Shown here piece by piece: positions 1 through 4,560 of a stretch of DNA of 8,380 nucleotides; the first letter of the stretch is position 1, and each line of letters starts with the position of its first letter. The notes below the pieces were generated by a model, which was given only the letters and a program-made list of their open reading frames with translations, was not told the origin of the DNA and made no database searches. The DNA lies in NCBI GenBank assembly GCA_903866425.1, contig CAIPNN010000173.1, forward strand, positions 1-8,380, in the 5' to 3' direction. Source of the DNA: an uncultured Actinomycetes bacterium. GTDB lineage: Bacteria > Actinomycetota > Thermoleophilia > Miltoncostaeales > Miltoncostaeaceae. A program made the position numbers and the translations under genes.

Positions 1-474
1 CCCTTCGCCGGCGACATCGCGTATCTCGCTGCCATCGAGCGCGTGGTGGAGCCCGCCGTGCAGGAGTTCGCCCCCGATGTGCTGGTGGTGCATCTGGGTG
101 CCGACGTGCACCACGCCGATCCATACACCCACCTGCAGGTGACCATCGAGGGGCTCGAAGAGAGCTACCGCCGCATGGTGCGACTGGCTGAGGTGACCAC
201 CGGCGGGCGCATCATCGACACTGCCGGTGGTGGCTACAACCCCACCAGCCTCGGGCGCATCTGGGCACTGCAGCTGACCGCGCTGATGGGCGTGGAGATT
301 GGCGACGCACTGCCCGACGAGTGGCGCCAGACGGTGGAACTGGCGCTGGGCGAAACCGCACCCATGACGCTGCGGGAAGACCCGGGGCCCACGTGGGACG
401 TCGACCAGCGCGCCGAGGGCGACCGCGTGGGGCTTGAGAACGTGGCGCGCGCAGAGGCCCTGCTCGGCCCATAG
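1..474 (+). CDS. Histone deacetylase/AcuC-family deacetylase, C-terminal part
   Basis: The 5' end lies outside the window; 157 codons are visible, open from base 1 to TAG at 472-474. The translation carries two hallmarks of the arginase-fold, zinc-dependent deacetylase family (class I/II HDACs, AcuC, acetylpolyamine amidohydrolases). One is a VVHLGADVHHADPYTHLQVT-type segment, matching the GxDxxxxDPL...LT region that supplies a metal-binding aspartate. The other is the glycine loop GGGYNP, which places the catalytic tyrosine. Members remove acetyl groups from acetyl-lysine or related amides in the cytoplasm. The visible part does not distinguish a protein deacetylase (AcuC-like) from a small-molecule amidohydrolase. 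The last ~70 residues after GGGYNP are an ordinary acidic helical tail. The next gene on this strand starts 131 bases downstream, so it is probably not in the same operon. The family call is firm; the substrate is unknown. Confidence 0.85.
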   Translation, partial: PFAGDIAYLAAIERVVEPAVQEFAPDVLVVHLGADVHHADPYTHLQVTIEGLEESYRRMVRLAEVTTGGRIIDTAGGGYNPTSLGRIWALQLTALMGVEIGDALPDEWRQTVELALGETAPMTLREDPGPTWDVDQRAEGDRVGLENVARAEALLGP

Positions 475-497
475 CGACCTTTGTCGCGAAGGTGCGC
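474..497 (+). terminator. Weak hairpin at the end of the deacetylase gene
   Basis: GCGACCTT (474-481) can pair with AAGGT-g-CGC (489-497) with one bulged base and a 7-base loop, starting at the last base of the stop codon. No T-run follows, so an intrinsic terminator is only a guess. The rest of 475-605 holds no gene I can support. It does contain a 6-base inverted repeat CGCAAC/GTTGCG (504-509, 523-528) and the palindrome GACATGTC (552-559). Confidence 0.25.
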
Positions 498-575
498 GGC
501 AACCGCAACGCATAGGTATGGAGTTGCGCGCGTGGTGTACGCGACGCTGGCGACATGTCATCACGCCCAGGCCCC

Positions 576-598
576 GTGTACCACGATTTGTGCCACAC
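576..598 (+). promoter_or_regulatory. Imperfect palindrome, candidate operator of the mazEF-type pair
   Basis: GTGTACCAC (576-584), a 5-base spacer, and GTGCCACAC (590-598) form an inverted repeat with 7 of 9 positions matching. It ends 7 bases before the antitoxin ATG. Ribbon-helix-helix antitoxins typically autorepress by binding short palindromes at their own promoter, so this is the natural operator candidate. A second GTGTAC lies at 535-540. The sequence is seen directly; the function is inferred. Confidence 0.45.
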
Positions 599-605
599 TC
601 AGGAC

Positions 606-854
606 ATGGCATCACGGACAGTGCGCGCTCGACTGGATGACGAAAGCGCGGCAGCGCTGCGCTTCCTCGTGAGCGCAGGAATGACGGAGTCGCAGGCCGT
701 TCGGGTCGCGTTGGCCGAGGCGCGCGCAGCGCGGCTCACCGACGATGCACTGCGCGCCCAATGCGAGCGCCTGATGGCCGACCCCGCCGAGGTCGCGCGA
801 ATGCGACGACTGACCGACGAACTTGAGGACGAGACGGTGCCGTGGCCGGACTGA
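606..854 (+). CDS. Ribbon-helix-helix antitoxin of a MazEF-type pair
   Basis: An 82-residue protein whose N-terminus (MASRTVRARLDDESAAALRF, residues 1-20) looks like a ribbon-helix-helix DNA-binding fold: a short basic beta strand, then two helices including SAGMTESQAVRVALAEA. The C-terminal half (about 45-82) is charged and acidic (DELEDETVPWPD), as expected of a flexible segment that wraps a toxin. It would neutralise the MazF-like toxin encoded next and repress the shared promoter. The ATG at 606 is chosen because the fold begins there and AGG lies just upstream. An in-frame ATG at 555 would add 17 residues with no family resemblance and would run through the candidate operator. The gene overlaps the toxin gene by 13 bases, indicating translational coupling. 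The role rests on the fold and the neighbour; the exact antitoxin family (VapB-, MazE- or ParD-like) cannot be fixed by eye. Confidence 0.8.
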   Translation: MASRTVRARLDDESAAALRFLVSAGMTESQAVRVALAEARAARLTDDALRAQCERLMADPAEVARMRRLTDELEDETVPWPD

Positions 855-1168
855 CGCGAGGCGATATCCACCGTGTGCGCTTCGGCCGGAGCACCGGGCA
901 TGAGCAGGCGGGCGAGCGCCCGGCCGTCATCCTGCAGACGAACGCCATGGCGGCACTCTCGACGGTCATCGTCGCGCCGCTTTCGTCATCAGCACCCGAC
1001 GCACCCTTCCGCCCGACCATCACGGTGGGCGGCACGGCGTCGCGCATGCTGGCGGAGCAGTTGCGTGCCGTGGACGTGACCCGTGTGGGCGAGCGCCTCG
1101 GCCACGTCAGCGCCGACGAGAGCGTGGACATCAACACCGCCGTGCGCCTGGTGCTCGCGATTTCCTAG
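842..1168 (+). CDS. mazF: MazF/PemK-family endoribonuclease toxin
   Basis: A 108-residue protein with the full MazF/PemK pattern: RGDIHRVRFG (6-15), the GHEQAGERPAVIL segment (19-31) with the conserved catalytic-region arginine R26, the strand STVIVAPLSS (40-49), and the C-terminal EQLRAVDVTRVGERLG (72-87). MazF toxins are ribosome-independent, sequence-specific mRNA interferases held inactive by their antitoxin. The position usually held by threonine after the central strand is serine here (S48/S49), a conservative change, so activity is plausible. Cleavage specificity cannot be read from sequence. Translation starts at GTG 842, inside the last codons of the antitoxin gene (13-base overlap). 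The full length and intact motifs argue against a decayed toxin. A strong GC hairpin follows 11 bases after the stop. Confidence 0.9.
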   Translation: MAGLTRGDIHRVRFGRSTGHEQAGERPAVILQTNAMAALSTVIVAPLSSSAPDAPFRPTITVGGTASRMLAEQLRAVDVTRVGERLGHVSADESVDINTAVRLVLAIS

Positions 1169-1179
1169 CCCCACGACGA

Positions 1180-1212
1180 CGCCGGCCGAGCCCCCTGAGG
1201 GCCCGGCCGGCG
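1180..1212. terminator. Strong GC-rich hairpin between convergent mazF and pstS
   Basis: CGCCGGCCG (1180-1188) pairs perfectly with CGGCCGGCG (1204-1212). Inside, GCCC (1190-1193) pairs with GGGC (1199-1202) after one A/C mismatch, leaving a 5-base loop: 13 base pairs in all. It lies 11 bases after the mazF stop and 24 bases after the pstS stop on the other strand, so it could end both transcripts. There is no T-run on either side, which is common for terminators in high-GC actinobacteria. Confidence 0.65.
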
Positions 1213-1236
1213 GGTACTGCACCGTGGGTTGGGCGA

Positions 1237-2283
1237 CTAGCTCAGCTTGGACAGCTGCGCGGTGGCCTTCGACAGGATGGAGCTCGGCAGCGGGGCGTAG
1301 CCCAGGCCCGCCAGCTGACCCTGAGCCGTGCTGCCCAGGAAGTACGTGAGTGCCTTGTTCACCGCGGCGTTGTTCGCGCCACCCTCAACCGCGAGGGCGT
1401 AGGTGGTTGCCACGATGGGGTAGGCACCCTTGGCCTGACTGTTCAGCACGCTGAACGTGAGGTCGGAGTTGATCTTGGCACCGGCACCCGCGGCATCAAT
1501 CGACTTGGTCGTGGGGGCCACGTAGGCACCCTCCACACCGATGGCCGCGGCCATGTCGGCCAGGCCCGCCTGCTTGGCGTCGGCCAGATCGACGTACCCG
1601 ATGGAGTTGCTGGTGCTCTTGACGCAGTTGGAAACGCCCGAGTTGCCCGGGGCCGACGACACGGTGGCTGTCCAGGCCGGGGTCTTGCTGCCCTCAGCAC
1701 CCACCTTGTCGGCGAAGCCCTGGCTGATCTGTGCCAGGTAGCTCGAGAAGTTGAACGAGGTACCCGACGAGTCGGCGCGCACGCACACGGCGATGGGCTT
1801 GGCGGGCAGGGTGACGCCCGGGTTGGACGCCGCGATGTCCTTGTCGTCCCACGTCTTGATGTCGCCATCAAAGATGCCGGCGAGCGCCGGGCCCGTGAGG
1901 TTGATGGGCTTGCTCACACCATCGATGTTGGTGGGAATGGCCACCGCACCCAGCAGGGTGGGGAAGTAGAGCACCGTGCCCTTGATGGCCGACTTCTCGT
2001 CCGACTTGAGCGGGGCATCGCTGCCCGCCCAATCGACAACACCATTGGTGAGGTCCTGGATTCCGGCGCCCGACCCCTTGGACGCGTACGAGCACGTCTG
2101 GGACTCCTGGCACCACTGGGTGTATGCGGGAGCCGGGAACGATGCACCCGAGCCCGTGGCCGCGCCGGCCGGGGCGCTGCTGCCGCCCGATGCCGTGTCG
2201 GTGCTGCTCGAGCTGCCGCAGCCGGTGATGATGAATGCCGACGCGCCGATAAGGCCCGCAGCGATCAGAATCCTGCCCGTCAT
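1237..2283 (-). CDS. pstS: PstS-type phosphate-binding lipoprotein of an ABC transporter
   Basis: A 348-residue extracytoplasmic phosphate-binding protein. Residues 1-21 are a lipoprotein signal with lipobox I-T-G-C; C22 is the predicted lipidated residue, followed by a Ser/Gly/Ala-rich linker (23-43). PstS motifs follow in order: GSGASFPAP (44-52), GSGAGI (70-75), the SDAPL ligand loop (88-92), and RADSSGTSFNFSSYL (169-183) with the conserved SGT phosphate-contact triplet. It would capture phosphate outside the membrane and deliver it to PstCAB. The ATG at 2283 has a good GAGGAG ribosome site (2292-2297). An in-frame upstream start at 2370 would add 29 residues ahead of the signal and is unlikely. 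No pstC, pstA, pstB or phoU lies in the window, so it is an orphan or secondary copy, or those genes are elsewhere. C58 and C64 are close enough to form a disulphide. Confidence 0.93.
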   Translation of the reverse strand: MTGRILIAAGLIGASAFIITGCGSSSSTDTASGGSSAPAGAATGSGASFPAPAYTQWCQESQTCSYASKGSGAGIQDLTNGVVDWAGSDAPLKSDEKSAIKGTVLYFPTLLGAVAIPTNIDGVSKPINLTGPALAGIFDGDIKTWDDKDIAASNPGVTLPAKPIAVCVRADSSGTSFNFSSYLAQISQGFADKVGAEGSKTPAWTATVSSAPGNSGVSNCVKSTSNSIGYVDLADAKQAGLADMAAAIGVEGAYVAPTTKSIDAAGAGAKINSDLTFSVLNSQAKGAYPIVATTYALAVEGGANNAAVNKALTYFLGSTAQGQLAGLGYAPLPSSILSKATAQLSKLS

Positions 2284-2291
2284 CCGAAGAT

Positions 2292-2297
2292 CTCCTC
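2292..2297 (-). promoter_or_regulatory. Ribosome binding site deciding the pstS start
   Basis: GAGGAG on the minus strand, 8 bases before the ATG at 2283. It favours that start, which begins a proper lipoprotein signal, over the upstream in-frame start at 2370. Confidence 0.75.
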
Positions 2298-2317
2298 GTA
2301 GGAAAGCAATTGCGGCG

Positions 2318-2374
2318 AAGTTACAGCCGTGAAACACGCCCTCTGGCAAACGTTCACGGCTTGGACACATTCAC
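2318..2374 (-). promoter_or_regulatory. Candidate pstS promoter with inverted TTCACGGCT repeats
   Basis: On the minus strand TAACTT (2323-2318) fits a TAnnnT -10 box 34 bases before the start codon, with no convincing -35 box. Directly upstream, AGCCGTGAA (2325-2333) and TTCACGGCT (2353-2361) form a perfect 9-base inverted repeat with a 19-base spacer. A further TTCAC lies at 2370-2374. A missing -35 box with TTCAC units beside the -10 is what an activator-dependent phosphate-starvation promoter could look like, since actinobacterial PhoP sites are built from GTTCAC-like units. The usual 11-base direct-repeat spacing is absent, so this is suggestive only. The 114-base gap between the permease and pstS genes is otherwise empty. 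Confidence 0.4.
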
Positions 2375-2397
2375 GTGCCGGGCAACCGGCCTGACGC

Positions 2398-3171
2398 CTA
2401 TGCCAGCAGATTCCGGCGCAATCGTCGGATTGGCAGCATGAAGAAGGCAGCGGTGAAACCGACCAGCACCGCCACATGCGCCACGGTGAGCCACCCCACG
2501 TCGCCCAGCACCAGTTGGCGCGTGGCCGCCACGAAGTGCGACAGCGGCAGGCACCAGCCGATGATCTGCGCCCAGTCGGGCAACTTGGCGAACGGGAAGA
2601 AGATGCCTGAGAACAGGAACATGGGCGTGAGCACGCCCGTCCAGAAGATGTTGAAGTGCTCGATGCTCCTGGCAAACGACGTGTAGCTCATGCCGAGCAC
2701 GGCGAAGGTGAGTGCGCCGATGATGAACACCAGTGGGCAGAGCAGCGCCCACCACGACGCCACGAGCCCGAATGGCGCCATCACCCCCAGAAACACCACG
2801 CCGTAGATGGTGCCCCGGGTGGCGCCCCACAGATACTCGCCCACCACCACGTCGCCGACCGACAGCGGGGTGGTCACCGCCGCCTCAAACACCCGGCGCA
2901 CGTGGATGCGCACGAACGAGTTGTACGAGGTCTCGAGGATGGCCCCGAACATCACTGCGCTTGCCGCCACGCCCGGTGCGATGAACTGGACGTACGAGAT
3001 GCCGTCCACCTGCGTGAGGTAGGCGCCGAGGCCCAGCCCCATGATGGCCAGATACGCGATGGCCTCGACGAATCGGGGGCCGAGCGTGACGAGGATGGTC
3101 TTGCGGCCAACCATCGCATTTCGGTACCAGAAGCGCGCCGCGCCCCGGGCCGAGAGATCAGCGCTGCTCAG
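2398..3171 (-). CDS. ABC-2 type transporter permease
   Basis: A six-helix ABC-2 family permease (NodJ/DrrB type). Likely membrane segments, numbered from a CTG start, are about 35-52, 61-80, 117-136, 141-162, 173-193 and 225-247, with a basic C-terminus (RRLRRNLLA). The stretch SGIFFPFAKLPDWAQIIGW and the following SHF before the last helix are typical of the family. It would form the membrane pore of an exporter for lipids, polysaccharide or drugs; the substrate is unknown and no ATPase gene is in the window. The first ATG (3114) would remove the conserved-looking ARFWYRNAMVGR lead-in. An in-frame CTG at 3171 overlaps the stop of the upstream TPR gene as CTGA and has GAGG 7 bases before it, giving 257 residues. 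I prefer that start; an automatic annotation would give 2398-3114 (238 residues). Confidence 0.85.
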   Translation of the reverse strand: MSSADLSARGAARFWYRNAMVGRKTILVTLGPRFVEAIAYLAIMGLGLGAYLTQVDGISYVQFIAPGVAASAVMFGAILETSYNSFVRIHVRRVFEAAVTTPLSVGDVVVGEYLWGATRGTIYGVVFLGVMAPFGLVASWWALLCPLVFIIGALTFAVLGMSYTSFARSIEHFNIFWTGVLTPMFLFSGIFFPFAKLPDWAQIIGWCLPLSHFVAATRQLVLGDVGWLTVAHVAVLVGFTAAFFMLPIRRLRRNLLA

Positions 3172-3482
3172 CTGAGCGCCTCGATGGCCGTCTCGTAATC
3201 GGCGGCCAGGCCGTTGTGGCCGTTGCGCAGCGCGGCATCGATGCCGGCCAGATACGCGTCGGCCGCGCCGCTCACGTCACCGGTTGCGGCCAGGCACTCG
3301 GCCAGGTGCCCGTATGCCGCGCCCTCGTCATCGGCAAGGTCGAGGTAGGCGCGGTACTGATCGATGGCCTCGGCGTGACGCTCGGCGTGACGCAGAGCCA
3401 CGGCCAGGCCATAGCGGCCCCGCGGCTCGTCAGGGTTTTCAGCCACCAGGCCCGAGAAGTAGGCGATGCGGTCAACGGCCAT
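3168..3482 (-). CDS. Small tetratricopeptide-repeat protein
   Basis: A 104-residue, all-helical protein with about two to three TPR-like units. RGRYGLAVALRHAERHAEAI (21-40) has the W/Y-G-A-P spacing of a repeat, followed by GAAYGHLAECLAATGDVSGA (54-73) and a less regular DAYLAGIDAALRNGH unit (75-89). There is no signal peptide, membrane helix or catalytic motif, so it is probably a cytoplasmic protein-interaction scaffold. The ATG at 3482 lies 2 bases after the DUF2283-like gene's stop and has no clear ribosome site, suggesting translation by re-initiation. Its stop overlaps the proposed CTG start of the permease. The longer open frame back to 3587 reads through the neighbouring gene and has no TPR character. 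Its partner is unknown; the tight junctions suggest co-expression with the permease. Confidence 0.8.
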   Translation of the reverse strand: MAVDRIAYFSGLVAENPDEPRGRYGLAVALRHAERHAEAIDQYRAYLDLADDEGAAYGHLAECLAATGDVSGAADAYLAGIDAALRNGHNGLAADYETAIEALS

Positions 3483-3484
3483 GG

Positions 3485-3781
3485 TCAGGCGGCAATCGCG
3501 CCAGCGAAGGTGAGCGTCACGGCACAGTCGGGTGCACGCAATGCCGCGTCGCGGCAGGCGAGGACGTGTTCCGGGCACACCGCGCACCTGTTCGCCGCGA
3601 CAACCACGTCCGCGTCCGACACCCTGGGAACCTCAATGATCTCGATTCCGACGGGCCGACCGGTGATGTCGCGGTGCACGAACACGAACTCCGTGATGTC
3701 CGCAACCGGCGCAGCCACCCATTCCTCGTCGACGAGCGTGATGAACATCGCCCGGGCCTCGCTGTCGTACTCGGCCTTCAC
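3485..3781 (-). CDS. DUF2283-like small protein with a cysteine-bearing tail
   Basis: The first ~55 residues match the DUF2283 pattern: an N-terminal KAEYDSEARAMFITL strand, a variable middle, then RDITGRPVGIEIIEVPRV. The family is small, beta-rich and uncharacterised. I use GTG 3781 because it makes the protein begin VKAEYD, like typical members, overlaps the upstream stop as GTGA, and has GAGGGGG 6 bases upstream. ATG 3799 would add six residues and lacks a ribosome site. The product has 98 residues, longer than a bare DUF2283 domain. The extra tail carries C66, C69, C76 and C86 with H72 between them, a CxxC-containing arrangement that could bind a metal (inference). It sits directly behind a DUF4258-like gene, so an antitoxin-like role is conceivable but unproven. 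Confidence 0.7.
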   Translation of the reverse strand: MKAEYDSEARAMFITLVDEEWVAAPVADITEFVFVHRDITGRPVGIEIIEVPRVSDADVVVAANRCAVCPEHVLACRDAALRAPDCAVTLTFAGAIAA

Positions 3782-3966
3782 CACCCACCCCCTCGCCATT
3801 CGTGAATCGTGATGACATATCCGGGGTCATCGACCGCCAGCACCGTGCGGAAGCCGTGCGCCCGGATCTCACCGCTCACCCGGATGTTGCCCGCCTCGTC
3901 CAGCGATATCCACTCTGAGAGGTTGAACTCACGCATGCGCCGCTTGGCGTGACGACTGAATCGCAT
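3778..3966 (-). CDS. DUF4258-like small basic protein, possible RelE/BrnT-like toxin
   Basis: A 62-residue basic protein with the DUF4258 layout: MRFSRHAKRRMREFNLSEW (1-19), an N-terminal R-H-A-x-x-R-M helix, then GNIRVSGEIRAHGFRTVLAV (26-45) and DDPGYVITIHEWR (46-58), an antiparallel sheet ending in an H-x-W/R strand. This helix-plus-sheet plan resembles small RelE/BrnT-type ribonuclease toxins, but I know of no established function for the family. ATG 3966 is chosen because the domain begins there; the open frame extends to a TTG at 4017 that looks more like a promoter -35 box. No clear ribosome site precedes 3966. The 3' end overlaps the DUF2283-like start. It is the first gene of the minus-strand block, so it would be the promoter-proximal gene. 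Confidence 0.65.
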   Translation of the reverse strand: MRFSRHAKRRMREFNLSEWISLDEAGNIRVSGEIRAHGFRTVLAVDDPGYVITIHEWRGGGW

Positions 3967-4011
3967 GTGGGCATCGTCGGACGATTCCGTACGCCGAAGG
4001 CACACCGATCG

Positions 4012-4017
4012 TGTCAA
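4012..4017 (-). promoter_or_regulatory. Possible -35 box for the minus-strand block
   Basis: A perfect TTGACA on the minus strand lies 45 bases before the DUF4258-like ATG. The matching -10 is poor: the best nearby candidate, TACGGA, is 20 bases downstream instead of about 17. The position fits a promoter for the block, but the -10 weakness keeps confidence low. Confidence 0.3.
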
Positions 4018-4048
4018 TTCGCCACAAAGTTTGGGCCAGCGCTCTCAT

Positions 4049-4123
4049 GTCACAAACGGCACATTCCAACCCTGCGAGATTGCCCTTGGCATGAGGCAAT
4101 CAGCACGATGCTGTGTTTGTGAC
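4049..4123. promoter_or_regulatory. Nested inverted repeats in the divergent nuo control region
   Basis: GTCACAAAC (4049-4057) and GTTTGTGAC (4115-4123) are a perfect 9-base inverted pair about 66 bases apart centre to centre. Inside them, GATTGCC (4078-4084) and GGCAATC (4095-4101) form a second perfect 7-base pair with a 10-base spacer. A third CACAAA lies at 4023-4028. The right outer arm abuts the candidate nuo -10 box. Such symmetry between divergent transcripts suggests binding sites for one or two dimeric regulators, perhaps with looping. The regulator is unknown. Confidence 0.45.
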
Positions 4124-4133
4124 TGACCGTAGG

Positions 4134-4139
4134 TAAGGT
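4134..4139 (+). promoter_or_regulatory. Candidate -10 box of the nuo operon
   Basis: TAAGGT fits TAnnnT, 64 bases before the nuoA start. The -35 position (around 4111-4116, CTGTGT) is poor and overlaps the edge of the GTTTGTGAC repeat arm, so control by a regulator at that site is plausible. The resulting leader would be about 55-60 bases long. Confidence 0.4.
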
Positions 4140-4189
4140 GCGATTGACACCGGGGGTGGTACACCGGAGTCGTAGCGATCAGCGACGGC

Positions 4190-4194
4190 GGAGG
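4190..4194 (+). promoter_or_regulatory. Ribosome binding site deciding the nuoA TTG start
   Basis: GGAGG lies 9 bases before TTG 4204. This supports TTG as the nuoA start over the in-frame GTG at 4138, which has no ribosome site and overlaps the candidate -10 box. Confidence 0.7.
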
Positions 4195-4203
4195 CAGGTC
4201 CCC

Positions 4204-4560
4204 TTGGACCTACGCACCTGGCTTCCAATTCTTGTGTACATCGTGCTCGGCGCCGGAGTGGCGACGGGTCTGTTCATGCTCAGCATGATTGGACGCAAGA
4301 AGCCCAACGCGACCAAGAGCCTGCCGTTCGAGAGCGGAATCCTCACCACGCAGGCCACGCGCCAGCGGTTCTCGATCGACTTCTACCTCACGGCCATGCT
4401 CTTCATCGTCTTCGACATCGAGCTTGCGTTCCTGTACCCGCTCGCCGTGGTGCTGCGCGACGTGGGTGGCCTCGCGGTGGTTGAGCTCATCATCTTCACG
4501 GTCGTCCTCGGTGGCGGCCTCGCCTACATCTGGAAGAAGGGGGCGCTCGAATGGCGTTGA
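4204..4560 (+). CDS. nuoA: NADH:quinone oxidoreductase subunit A (NuoA)
   Basis: A small membrane subunit of respiratory complex I, at the junction between the quinone-reducing arm and the proton-pumping arm. With the TTG start it has 118 residues, the usual NuoA length. Three membrane helices are visible: about 6-27, 60-84 and 89-109. The first cytoplasmic loop contains the family's PFESG motif (41-45), and helix 2 carries the acidic FDIE signature (70-73) followed by FLYP, the conserved charge region implicated in coupling. It ends in KKGALEW, also typical. GGAGG at 4190-4194 supports the start; an upstream GTG at 4138 would add 22 arginine-rich residues foreign to the family. The first gene of the nuo operon, it overlaps nuoB by 10 bases. 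Confidence 0.95.
   Translation: MDLRTWLPILVYIVLGAGVATGLFMLSMIGRKKPNATKSLPFESGILTTQATRQRFSIDFYLTAMLFIVFDIELAFLYPLAVVLRDVGGLAVVELIIFTVVLGGGLAYIWKKGALEWR

Noticed and set aside
212..598. Minus-strand open frame across the deacetylase end and the intergenic gap
   Set aside because: Pro/Arg-rich low-complexity shadow, antisense to a conserved deacetylase.
434..672. Short plus-strand open frames across the deacetylase/antitoxin gap
   Set aside because: Arg/Cys/His-rich translations without motifs, overlapping supported genes and the candidate operator.
2656..3198. A 180-codon plus-strand open frame opposite the permease
   Set aside because: Its His/Arg/Glu-rich translation is the complement of a membrane protein; the minus-strand permease explains this region.
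3216..3812. A 198-codon plus-strand open frame opposite the TPR and DUF2283-like genes
   Set aside because: No domain signature, whereas the minus strand gives three tightly coupled proteins with family resemblance.
3967..4017. An extended DUF4258-like protein from TTG 4017
   Set aside because: The added residues do not resemble the family, and this TTG is part of a perfect TTGACA more likely to be a -35 box.
4115..4131. A canonical Rex operator (TTGTGA-n-TCACAA) at the nuo promoter
   Set aside because: Only one half-site is present; the downstream half does not match, and the other copy is 57 bases away in the wrong orientation.
4138..4203. An N-terminal extension of NuoA from GTG 4138
   Set aside because: The extra 22 residues are arginine-rich, lack a ribosome site and would overlap the candidate -10 box; TTG 4204 has GGAGG at good spacing.
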